From an uncultured Eubacteriales bacterium (GTDB lineage: Bacteria; Bacillota; Clostridia; Oscillospirales; RGIG7773): 7,970 bases of DNA. Under the pieces are notes generated by a model. It was not told the DNA's origin and did no database searches. It saw only the letters and a program-made list of their open reading frames with translations. The position numbers and the translations under genes were made by a program. The stretch is from contig CAKTDK010000075.1 of assembly GCA_934541205.1 (NCBI GenBank), positions 1 through 7,970 of the forward strand. The letters are read 5' to 3'. This document shows positions 1-6,043 of the stretch, piece after piece (within the stretch, counting starts at the first letter, position 1; each line of letters starts with the position of its first letter).

Positions 1-420
1 GTTAACTGCTTTTTCAGCAATTGATAAAGACATTTGTTCACAAGAGTGATTTCGTTCAATTGGCGTATTTCTGGCATACTGGCAGTATATACAGTCAAAA
101 TTACAATCCCGTGTTACTTGAAGAATCATATAATTCAAAGATCGAGTAATAAGGTCATATATTTTTGGGGTATCCGGATGTTCTTTTGTTTCAATAAAAC
201 AAGGTTTGAAAAAGCCCGATTTTATTAAAGATATAATATCGCAGTATGGTTGCTCTGTGTCATTTTGAGACAGATAATCTTTAATTCCAATTTTACTTAA
301 TTTTTTCAAATCAATATAATGTTCTTTTGAAATGTGGAGTATTGAATTTGTGAAGGTATCATATACATAATACTGATTTTCGTTTTGAAATAATTTTATT
401 ATCGGTAGATCTTTTTTCAT
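1..420 (-). CDS. Radical SAM protein, probable peptide maturase (3' end outside window)
   Basis: This is the N-terminal 140 residues of a radical SAM enzyme; the frame is open to the first base of the window. Residues 106-113 read CNFDCIYC, the CxxxCxxC motif that binds the [4Fe-4S] cluster used to cleave S-adenosylmethionine, preceded by a typical beta strand (YMILQVTRD). The roughly 95-residue region before the motif opens with YYVYDTFTNSILHIS, the kind of N-terminal extension seen in SPASM-type RiPP maturases of clostridia (SCIFF and CcpM-like enzymes); that placement is from memory of the family. The C-terminal SPASM domain, if present, lies outside. The ATG at 420 follows a GGAAAGG site by 17 nt, which is long; an in-frame GTG at 435 sits too close to it (2 nt). 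The gene is 117 bp downstream of the PaaK-like ligase on the same strand and probably belongs to its operon. The substrate cannot be determined here. Confidence 0.85.
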   Translation of the reverse strand, partial: MKKDLPIIKLFQNENQYYVYDTFTNSILHISKEHYIDLKKLSKIGIKDYLSQNDTEQPYCDIISLIKSGFFKPCFIETKEHPDTPKIYDLITRSLNYMILQVTRDCNFDCIYCQYARNTPIERNHSCEQMSLSIAEKAVN

Positions 421-470
421 TGTTATATTGCACACATCCTTTCCAATAATTTATTATTAAGGAATCTTAA

Positions 471-476
471 ATTATA
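471..476 (-). promoter_or_regulatory. Possible -10 box ahead of the radical SAM gene
   Basis: On the minus strand this is a perfect TATAAT, about 50 nt upstream of the ATG at 420, in the 117-bp gap after the PaaK-like gene. No good -35 box is found at 16-18 nt spacing (the candidate region reads GGTTAT). In DNA this AT-rich the hexamer could occur by chance. If real, the radical SAM gene has its own weak or activator-dependent promoter in addition to read-through from the operon. Confidence 0.25.
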
Positions 477-537
477 ATATTGTACTAAAGTGAATAACCG
501 GCTTTATAAATTGATCTGAATTTTTAAAAAATTATCT

Positions 538-1779
538 TTAATTGATTATATTTAATATTTTATTCTTCTTTTTTACGAACTTTTTGTTGTCCATCAAGAC
601 TATATCCATGCATAAAAAAGTACTTGCCGCACATTTTTGAATAAAAATATCTTTTAAAATTTCTTGAATTTTTTTAAATTGATCTTGTTTTTGTTCATCT
701 AATCTGATTGAGCAAACAAGCCTTTTTTTGCTGTTGGAATATGTATATTCATATTCTAAAATAGCACCGCTTAAACGATTATTTGCTTCTGCAATAAATT
801 CCATCAGTACAATAGAAGTCAACTCAAAGCCATTTTTTAAAATAATTTTATCTAAAGTACGCCCTTGGAGGATTTCTATTATTGATGAACTTGTTTTGCA
901 GATACATCTTTTTGTCTTGTTATTAACAACAAGACTATCGCCTTGATCATATCGTATTAACGGCATTGCAAAGTTATTGAGATTTGTAATGATTGATTCT
1001 CCTTCTCCGGAAGTAAAAATACCTTTTTCATTTCTTACTTCTAAATAAACATTTTCACTCAACACATGCATATGATGAATGGGACATTCATAAGCAATTC
1101 CATTTATTTCTTCAGAGCCGTACATATTGGCAAGAGGTACTTTGAAAAAATCAATCGACCTTTTTTTTAAATCCGACGGCAAAAGTTCTCCTATCGATTC
1201 AATGTATTTTAATTTTTTCGGCGGCATTTTGCCTGTACGCTTATATGCTTGAATTAATCTATTTAATATAAACGGTTGAATATAAAACCACTTTGGTTCG
1301 AATTCATTAATTATATCAACAAGTTTATTATAACCGTCTTCATTTTGAATCAATGAGACATTTACAGAAAGGAGATTTGCAGGATTTTTTATGTAATATA
1401 TAGTTTCTCCGTCATTTTTCACATTGAAAGCATTGAGAGTAAACATAACATATTTATCGCTGGGATGTATACCATACCATTGTAACCGTTTTCTCCACAG
1501 CAACATGTTAGATGCATACCAGTCTTTATAATCCCAATAAACATTTACAGGCATTCCGGTTGAACCTGATGATGATTGTCTTCGGAGTTGTTGATTAAAA
1601 TATTTGCTTTTATATCCATCCGAAAACATATTATACCTGTTTTTCTGCACTTCTTTTCTTGTAAGCACAGGCCATTGGGTAATATCCAGAGGATTTGTAA
1701 TTTTATATTTTTTTATACGTTCTTTATAGAAATCGTTGTGTTCCGACACGTATTTCAGCATTGCTTCAAGTTTTGTCAT
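538..1779 (-). CDS. Adenylate-forming enzyme, PaaK / F390 synthetase-like (AMP-dependent ligase)
   Basis: A 413-aa protein of the phenylacetate-CoA ligase / CapK / coenzyme F390 synthetase branch of adenylate-forming enzymes, which activate a carboxylate with ATP to an acyl-AMP. Visible motifs: the Gly/Ser-rich phosphate loop SSSGSTGMP at residues 69-77, YGSEEING at 220-227 (A5-like), MPLIRYDQGD at 272-281 (A7-like, the aspartate contacting ribose) and the hinge GRTLDKI at 306-312. The Lys-rich C-terminus (KKFVKKKNK) may supply the C-terminal lysine. Length fits the family (about 400-450 aa). The start is well supported by AGGAGG 8 nt upstream, and it overlaps the ACP stop by 4 bp (ATGA), indicating translational coupling. 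Given its position it may load the ACP or condense a carrier-bound acyl group with an amine; this is inference. The acid substrate cannot be predicted. Confidence 0.85.
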   Translation of the reverse strand: MTKLEAMLKYVSEHNDFYKERIKKYKITNPLDITQWPVLTRKEVQKNRYNMFSDGYKSKYFNQQLRRQSSSGSTGMPVNVYWDYKDWYASNMLLWRKRLQWYGIHPSDKYVMFTLNAFNVKNDGETIYYIKNPANLLSVNVSLIQNEDGYNKLVDIINEFEPKWFYIQPFILNRLIQAYKRTGKMPPKKLKYIESIGELLPSDLKKRSIDFFKVPLANMYGSEEINGIAYECPIHHMHVLSENVYLEVRNEKGIFTSGEGESIITNLNNFAMPLIRYDQGDSLVVNNKTKRCICKTSSSIIEILQGRTLDKIILKNGFELTSIVLMEFIAEANNRLSGAILEYEYTYSNSKKRLVCSIRLDEQKQDQFKKIQEILKDIFIQKCAASTFLCMDIVLMDNKKFVKKKNKILNIIN

Positions 1780-2069
1780 TTCATAGCCTCCTGTTCTGAG
1801 ATATTCTCTTCGTCAACATTTTTGGCATATTCAATGATTTCAATAATTCCGTCAACATTTCTGAAATTTTCCAAGAACAACATATGGTCGGGTACTGTAA
1901 TTTCAAACACTGATTCAATATCAATCACAATTGAAATAAATGTAATTGAATCCATCCCAAAGTCGTCAATAAGATCCGCATACTCAAGAATATCAGCGTC
2001 AAATCCGGTAGTTGAGAATAGAGATGTAAGTATATTTAGCAATTTCAGCTTTATTTCATTTCTGTTCAT
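1776..2069 (-). CDS. Stand-alone acyl/peptidyl carrier protein
   Basis: A 97-aa acidic protein with the carrier-protein signature DDFGMDSITF. Ser41 in GMDS is the expected attachment site for 4'-phosphopantetheine, at the start of helix II (ITFISIVIDIESVF). The length is that of an ACP with a slightly extended C-terminal tail. It starts 3 bp after the stop of the upstream adenylation enzyme with GAAAGGA in front, and its stop overlaps the start of the PaaK-like enzyme by 4 bp. Being sandwiched between two adenylate-forming enzymes suggests it is the thioester carrier for the activated unit, comparable in logic to DltA/DltC (inference). No phosphopantetheinyl transferase gene is in the window, so a host enzyme would have to activate it. 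Confidence 0.9.
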   Translation of the reverse strand: MNRNEIKLKLLNILTSLFSTTGFDADILEYADLIDDFGMDSITFISIVIDIESVFEITVPDHMLFLENFRNVDGIIEIIEYAKNVDEENISEQEAMK

Positions 2070-2072
2070 GAC

Positions 2073-3416
2073 TCACGTCCTTTCGTTTTCACTTTCAGAC
2101 AATATCCCTGCAACTTTTATTCTGTCAACTTTTCCACGTTCATTATGCGGAATTGAATTTATCTTTACGAATCTTTTTGGAATTTCATATTGCATAAGCG
2201 ATTTCTTTAATCGGTGGATAATGTCGACTATACAGTCTGAATCGCTGACATATAGACAACCGATCATCTCAAAGCCGTTATATACACATTTACTCACTGC
2301 ACAGTCTGTAATTTTAGGATTTTCTATTATCAATTTTTCAATATCGCTTGGATACACCTTATGTGCATCGCAATTTATAACATCATCAATTCGACCTATG
2401 ATATGCAATTCTTCGTATTTGTCTGTGTATCCAATGTCACCGGTGTTGAACCATCCGCAATAAAGAGAACGGCGCTTTTCTGTTTCGGAAATATATCCTG
2501 AAAACAAGCTTGGAGTATTTACATGAATTATTCCCTGCTCTCCGTCGGACACGAGAATACCTTTTTCGTTCACTATCGCAATTTCAACTCCGTTGATCGG
2601 TTTTCCGACGGAATTTGTTCTACAGCATTCGCTTGTTTGCGCGGTAATACGAGGAGCCGTTTCAGATAAACCGTAAACGTTATAAATACAAATACCTATT
2701 AAAATGCGGTGAGCTTTTTCATACACTTTGTCATTCAATATTGCTCCGCTGACATATATTATTTTGAGGGAATTGAGCTTATAATTTTTTCGTTCTGCCT
2801 CATCACAAAGAAACGATAGTAATGTTGGATTGAGACACAAGATTGACACGCAATATTGTTTTATAATGCCAAAAACATATCTTGGCGGAACAGCGGTAGC
2901 AGTAATAATCAATCGCATGTGCACTTTCAGTGCAACCAATAACTCGCCGGTCAGAGTCGATGAATGTGAAAGGGCTTTGATGATATAAATACAATCAGTG
3001 GCAGATGGATGCATATATTCAATAATCGCATCGGCATTGGTGTTTATCGCAAAATGGGAAAGTATTATACCTTTGGATTTTCCGGTTGTTCCCGAACTAT
3101 ATATAATAACCGCCTCATTTTGGCTATAGTCCGTCCGAAACTTATCATAGATGTAATCAGGTAAGCGGGAAGTCAAGATTCCGCTCACAGCAAATGGGAT
3201 GATTTCAATGCTGATATCATTTATATTCAAATTTTTGTCTTGTAAATCAGATTGAATATAACATGCTTTAGCACCGGCATTTTTTAACATATTAAGTGCA
3301 GTATGAAAAGGAGTTTGCCAATCAATGAGAATAACACAATCGCCGTTATTCCAGATATCAATAAGTAAAGATATATATTCTATAGTGTTCTTTCCGATTA
3401 AGGCAATTCTTGACAT
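2073..3416 (-). CDS. AMP-forming adenylation enzyme (ANL superfamily, stand-alone A domain)
   Basis: A 447-aa ANL enzyme, predicted to adenylate a carboxylic or amino acid and probably to load it on the ACP encoded 3 bp downstream. Motifs: A3 YSSGTTGKSKG (106-116), A5 YGLSETAPR (248-256), A7 GWFNTGDIGY (321-330), A8 hinge GRIDDVIN (341-348) and A10 NERGKVDR (425-432), with Lys429 as the expected catalytic lysine. The ATG at 3416 is chosen for its GAAAGGA site about 8 nt upstream. The frame stays open further upstream, with a GTG at 3488, but that DNA is the terminator hairpin, so the longer form is unlikely. As called, the protein lacks the roughly 30-45 N-terminal residues usual in this superfamily and begins at the strand RIALIGKN. 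The Gly-Gly usually seen after the hinge (INxGGxKV) is replaced by Asp-Ala (INCDAHKV). The substrate is unknown. Confidence 0.88.
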   Translation of the reverse strand: MSRIALIGKNTIEYISLLIDIWNNGDCVILIDWQTPFHTALNMLKNAGAKACYIQSDLQDKNLNINDISIEIIPFAVSGILTSRLPDYIYDKFRTDYSQNEAVIIYSSGTTGKSKGIILSHFAINTNADAIIEYMHPSATDCIYIIKALSHSSTLTGELLVALKVHMRLIITATAVPPRYVFGIIKQYCVSILCLNPTLLSFLCDEAERKNYKLNSLKIIYVSGAILNDKVYEKAHRILIGICIYNVYGLSETAPRITAQTSECCRTNSVGKPINGVEIAIVNEKGILVSDGEQGIIHVNTPSLFSGYISETEKRRSLYCGWFNTGDIGYTDKYEELHIIGRIDDVINCDAHKVYPSDIEKLIIENPKITDCAVSKCVYNGFEMIGCLYVSDSDCIVDIIHRLKKSLMQYEIPKRFVKINSIPHNERGKVDRIKVAGILSESENERT

Positions 3417-3463
3417 ATGACTATCCTTTCTATAAGTTACTCTTAAAGCCATAATACGGTATG

Positions 3464-3673
3464 TTAAAGTGTAAAATAAAAACAGCACAAAATAATCCTC
3501 AACATGATTATTTTTGTGCTGTTTACCTTTTTTATATTTTTTGTTTGATGAGAATAGTTAATCATTTGGACGTGAAAGCACGAAAGAGGAACGCCGTCAT
3601 AATGATTATGAAATAACGGGTTATAAAGATGACATGAAAATATATTATTGGCAAAATTAATGTTACTTTTCAT
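3464..3673 (-). CDS. Short peptide ORF, candidate precursor or leader peptide of the operon
   Basis: This is a 69-codon frame, the first after the operon promoter. The ATG at 3673 is preceded by GAAAGGA with about 12 nt spacing; an in-frame ATG at 3685 overlaps the ribosome site. It is the only frame open through this stretch. The first 40 residues contain two cysteines (FSCHLY and PLSCFH) and several His, Tyr and Asn residues around a DGVP turn; a Lys-rich segment follows. The last 20 or so codons are the terminator hairpin itself, ending in hydrophobic LCCFYFTL. Its place suggests either a precursor for the downstream radical SAM protein or a regulatory leader peptide. No known precursor family is recognised, and a spurious frame in a 5' leader is possible. 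Confidence 0.4.
   Translation of the reverse strand: MKSNINFANNIFSCHLYNPLFHNHYDGVPLSCFHVQMINYSHQTKNIKKVNSTKIIMLRIILCCFYFTL
3480..3524 (-). terminator. Intrinsic terminator/attenuator hairpin between peptide ORF and ligase
   Basis: An inverted repeat has arms at 3480-3497 and 3506-3524, which pair over 18 bp with one bulged base around an 8-nt loop. Read on the minus strand the stem ends in a U-rich run (TTTTTATTTT), the layout of a rho-independent terminator. On the plus strand it is also followed by T-rich DNA, so it could work in both directions. It lies downstream of the short peptide ORF start and upstream of the ligase start at 3416, so it would limit transcription into the biosynthetic genes. 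Confidence 0.8.
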
Positions 3674-3717
3674 TATAATTTGCATTCCTTTCTTCCTTGT
3701 TTTTCCTGTCTATTTTT

Positions 3718-3746
3718 AGAATATCATACATTTTTTTGTTTGTCAA
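3718..3746 (-). promoter_or_regulatory. Sigma-A promoter of the biosynthetic operon
   Basis: On the minus strand there is a perfect -35 box TTGACA (3741-3746), a 17-nt spacer, then TATTCT (3718-3723) with an extended -10 TG one base before it (TGATATTCT). Transcription would start near 3711. That leaves about 38 nt of purine-rich leader with GGAAGAAAGGA before the peptide ATG at 3673. This is the strongest promoter seen in the window and fits high expression of the first short ORF, with the hairpin at 3480-3524 tuning the rest. Confidence 0.75.
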
Positions 3747-4002
3747 TAACTTTTTTGTGAGAGTATAAATAAAAATATTAATAAAGAACCTTATGAATTT
3801 TCCTATTTCATTCATATTAAGTGATGAATTTTTGAAAAACTAATTTCTTATTTTGATAAATTAGGAGTAAAAATATTTTTGTTTATTTTTAATATTTATG
3901 AGTATTTGATTTATTTAACAATATAATTATCATATAAATTGGTTATAAATAATAAAATATTCAGATATACATATTAAAATTTGAGGTAAAATAAAGCTCG
4001 TA
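3747..4002. other. Gene-free AT-rich spacer between the operon promoter and the phage lysis genes
   Basis: No coding frame, tRNA or strong terminator is seen in these 256 bases. Two weak inverted repeats occur: ATTCAT/ATGAAT (3810-3815 and 3824-3829) and CTAATTT/AAATTAG (3840-3846 and 3858-3864); the latter could be a weak terminator, but neither has a proper GC stem. Because lysis genes usually sit next to a prophage end, an attachment site might be expected here. No repeat matching the other side of the phage remnant (around 5921) was found by eye. Confidence 0.5.
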
Positions 4003-4269
4003 TCATCCTTTTGTGACATAAAGAATTATAGCCGCACTCATAATATTTTCAGGACTTATACTTATTGATGTTAAATCCATCTTGTCAAAACAATACCCAA
4101 GCCCTATAAAAGCTCCTGCTATAATTAGTGCTTTTACAACGCCGATAACAAGCACTTTCGAATCAAACTTTACCTTATTAATCCCTATATTATAATACAT
4201 TCCGAGAATTATATTAGTAGCTATCTCCACTGCTAAAGCAGGAATAAATTTTAAAATTATCTCAACCAT
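4003..4269 (-). CDS. Small membrane protein, probable phage holin
   Basis: An 88-aa hydrophobic protein with likely membrane segments at about residues 4-26, 42-62 and 72-86 and a short charged loop (INKVKFDSK) between the first two. It has the size and shape of a phage holin, which makes the membrane lesions that let the endolysin reach the cell wall. It lies directly downstream of the M23 endolysin, its ATG overlapping the endolysin TAA by one base (TAATG), with GAAAGGA as ribosome site. The assignment rests on context, size and topology; no holin family motif is unambiguous. A non-lytic small membrane protein is the alternative. Confidence 0.65.
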   Translation of the reverse strand: MVEIILKFIPALAVEIATNIILGMYYNIGINKVKFDSKVLVIGVVKALIIAGAFIGLGYCFDKMDLTSISISPENIMSAAIILYVTKG

Positions 4270-5267
4270 TATTTATTTTCCTTTCTGTCAAATAACCCAA
4301 GTCTGTCGAGAATAACAAGAATCTTTACAGCCTGTGTATTTATGTTTAATCTCAATTCTTCATTTTCTCCCTGTTCGCCTTTAAGTATAAGCATATCTAC
4401 AAGCTTTTGAATAGTAGGTCTGTACCATTCTGGGATATCATCAAGGCTGTCAAAATCAGCTTCTTTTCTATCTATAATCATAATAGCTCTCAGTAAATCA
4501 TGGGAAATATTAATACTGCCGTCTTTATCTGGTACAATAATATTTTCACGAATACATTCTTCAACAGAGGATTTTCCCCATTCGGGAATATCACTTAATG
4601 TTTTGTAAACAGTCTGTTTGTCCTGTTTTTCATTTATCTCGTCAATTAATGTATTATTCATAGCGGTCATTTTACCTAAAGCGGTATTCAGGTTATTTAT
4701 TTTTACATTGTATTCAGCTTTTAAATCATTGAGCTTATCATTATAATCATTTTTTATACCGTTAATGATATTATCAAATTCAGTTTGAGTCATATCTTCA
4801 AGAACATCTCCTTTGTTTAACGCATAATCAGAAGAATTATATGTACCTCTTATATTTGGAATACCCATATATTCACAAGGATTACATCTTGTTTTATTGT
4901 CTGTCATACGCACTTCAAAATGAGTATGATTGCCTGTACTGTTGCCGGTGCTTCCCATTATTCCTATTTTAGTAGTATATGAAACTTTGTTTCCCTTTTT
5001 AAGAGGAGAAGGAGTTTTCATATGAGCCATATAAATAATTCTGTCTGAGTCTTTATCAAGTATTTTAATATAATTTCCGAAACCATTTTCTTCGTATCCG
5101 ACATACATAACTTCACCGTTTGCCATAACACCGTATAGAGTAGGGCTGTCAAGCCCGACCAAATCCACACCGTTATGTATTCCGTTTACATATCCGTATT
5201 TATCAGTTTTATTGCCATAAGGCTGCGATATTTTAAATCGCCCATTGAAAGGAATTTTTGTTATCAT
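4269..5267 (-). CDS. Phage endolysin: M23 (LytM-type) peptidase with duplicated C-terminal repeats
   Basis: A 332-aa protein. Residues 1-135 form an M23 zinc metallopeptidase domain, with HNGVD (H31, D35), AHM (H82) and HTHFE (H114, H116) as metal-binding and catalytic residues; it should cleave peptide cross-bridges of peptidoglycan. Residues 160-215 are a probable coiled coil. Two related repeats of about 45-50 residues follow, each opening with DIPEW (about 224-267 and 275-326) and ending in an IxxILDRLGLF-like helix (weaker in the first); such repeats are common at the C-termini of clostridial phage lysins and probably bind the cell wall. There is no signal peptide, consistent with holin-dependent release. 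The start is supported by AAGGTGA 5 nt upstream, immediately after the stop of the XhlA-like gene. Confidence 0.88.
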   Translation of the reverse strand: MITKIPFNGRFKISQPYGNKTDKYGYVNGIHNGVDLVGLDSPTLYGVMANGEVMYVGYEENGFGNYIKILDKDSDRIIYMAHMKTPSPLKKGNKVSYTTKIGIMGSTGNSTGNHTHFEVRMTDNKTRCNPCEYMGIPNIRGTYNSSDYALNKGDVLEDMTQTEFDNIINGIKNDYNDKLNDLKAEYNVKINNLNTALGKMTAMNNTLIDEINEKQDKQTVYKTLSDIPEWGKSSVEECIRENIIVPDKDGSINISHDLLRAIMIIDRKEADFDSLDDIPEWYRPTIQKLVDMLILKGEQGENEELRLNINTQAVKILVILDRLGLFDRKENK

Positions 5268-5278
5268 AAAATCACCTT

Positions 5279-5560
5279 TTACATTTTAATAAATAATTGT
5301 GAGATGACAAAAGAAATAGTACCTCCTGTAATAGCACTGATAATAGCAGTAATAATCTGATTTATTCTATCTTTTGGTGCTTTTTCAAAAGCAGTTAATC
5401 TATCATCTATTTTATTTACATCTTCACGCATATTTTTTACTTCAGTAGCAAGAGTATAAACTGATTTCGTTAAACAAGATATATCATCAAGTCTTTTATG
5501 AGCTTGCTTGGTACTGGCTTCCAGTACAGCAATTTTTTCAATTATAATTTCATTATCCAT
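5279..5560 (-). CDS. XhlA-like phage lysis accessory protein
   Basis: A 93-aa protein with an amphipathic coiled-coil region (about residues 1-60, rich in Lys, Glu and Asp heptads) followed by one C-terminal membrane segment (about 68-91, IITAIISAITGGTISFVISQL). This is the architecture of the XhlA/hemolysin-type proteins that sit beside holin and endolysin in Bacillus and Clostridium prophages and help anchor or time lysis. It starts with GGAGAG about 5 nt upstream of ATG and ends 11 bp before the endolysin start, its last codons overlapping the endolysin ribosome site. Residue-level similarity to XhlA was judged by pattern only. Confidence 0.7.
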   Translation of the reverse strand: MDNEIIIEKIAVLEASTKQAHKRLDDISCLTKSVYTLATEVKNMREDVNKIDDRLTAFEKAPKDRINQIITAIISAITGGTISFVISQLFIKM

Positions 5561-5593
5561 ATTTTCTCTCCATAATCTATATAAATTTATTTA

Positions 5594-5965
5594 TTAATCA
5601 GAAATATTAAGTCTGCCTAAGTAAAAGAGCATTTTTTCAGTAGGATTGCTGCTACACCCAAAATGAACTGGGGAAGACTCTCTCCTGCTTATAAATCCGC
5701 CGCCTACCCTTACTGAATTAACAGCATATCGGGGAGCATAAAAATTTGCAGACGCATAAGTGTTATATGTTGCTCCAAGTTCTGAAGGTGTAATTAAAAA
5801 AGGATATCTACTGTCTGATTTAAAGGATTTTACATATCCGTTTGTCGATAATACAGTCATATTTGACTTTATATAATCTTCCGTGATACTTCCGCTATTA
5901 TATTTATAGGGATCTTCTAAATAATAATGGATAATGCTCAAATTGTTGAATCTGGTTCTCATCAA
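5594..5965 (-). CDS. C-terminal fragment of a probable phage tail/fibre protein, 5' end lost
   Basis: The open frame (TTG at 5965 or ATG at 5962) codes for up to 123 aa, but its first 15 or so residues are antisense to the ABC transporter remnant and no ribosome site precedes either start. The genuine part is about 5594-5920. It carries YPFLITPSELGATYNTYAS, then FYAPRYAVNSVRVGGG, SSPVHFGCSSNP and an LGRLNISD end, a Gly/Ser/aromatic-rich composition like the receptor-binding C-termini of phage tail or minor structural proteins. It lies 33 bp upstream of the lysis genes, the usual place for a distal tail gene. The product is likely not expressed, or non-functional. The family is not firmly recognised. 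Confidence 0.5.
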   Translation of the reverse strand: MMRTRFNNLSIIHYYLEDPYKYNSGSITEDYIKSNMTVLSTNGYVKSFKSDSRYPFLITPSELGATYNTYASANFYAPRYAVNSVRVGGGFISRRESSPVHFGCSSNPTEKMLFYLGRLNISD

Positions 5966-6043
5966 GAGTTAATGGCGAAAAAAGGATTATATTTTGATAT
6001 GTTTAATAATCAAGCAGAAGATTATGTGGAGCAGGTGATATAA
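5921..6043 (+). pseudogene. Truncated ABC transporter, last 40 codons only
   Basis: The plus-strand frame 5921-6043 encodes IIMDNAQIVESGSHQELM followed by AKKGLYFDMFNNQAEDY, the typical C-terminal end of an ABC exporter nucleotide-binding domain after the H-loop. It matches the end of the intact transporter immediately downstream (IENGEIIEQGSHNELM, then MFNMQAENY), so it is a paralogue. Everything upstream (membrane domain, Walker A, signature, Walker B) is missing: an in-frame stop lies at 5918 and the adjacent DNA is the phage tail fragment on the other strand. Its TAA overlaps the next ATG by one base, showing the two were a translationally coupled pair, probably a heterodimeric exporter. 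Confidence 0.85.

Noticed and set aside
34..228. 64-codon open frame on the plus strand
   Set aside because: It is antisense to the radical SAM gene and lacks a ribosome site or recognisable features.
1576..2463. 295-codon open frame on the plus strand
   Set aside because: It is antisense to the PaaK-like ligase, the ACP and part of the adenylation enzyme, all of which have clear motifs and ribosome sites. Its product is a low-complexity Ile/Ser/Phe-rich sequence typical of shadow frames.
3417..3488. Longer adenylation enzyme starting at GTG 3488
   Set aside because: The added codons include an arm of the terminator hairpin and its U-run, and no ribosome site precedes the GTG, whereas ATG 3416 has a good one.
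3548..3616. 22-codon plus-strand ATG frame opposite the peptide ORF
   Set aside because: No ribosome binding site and no similarity to anything; it lies antisense to the promoter-proximal leader.
3747..4002. Search for phage attachment site or CRISPR-like repeats in the AT-rich spacer
   Set aside because: Only weak, short AT inverted repeats were found, with no regular spacing and no match to the sequence around the 5921 junction.
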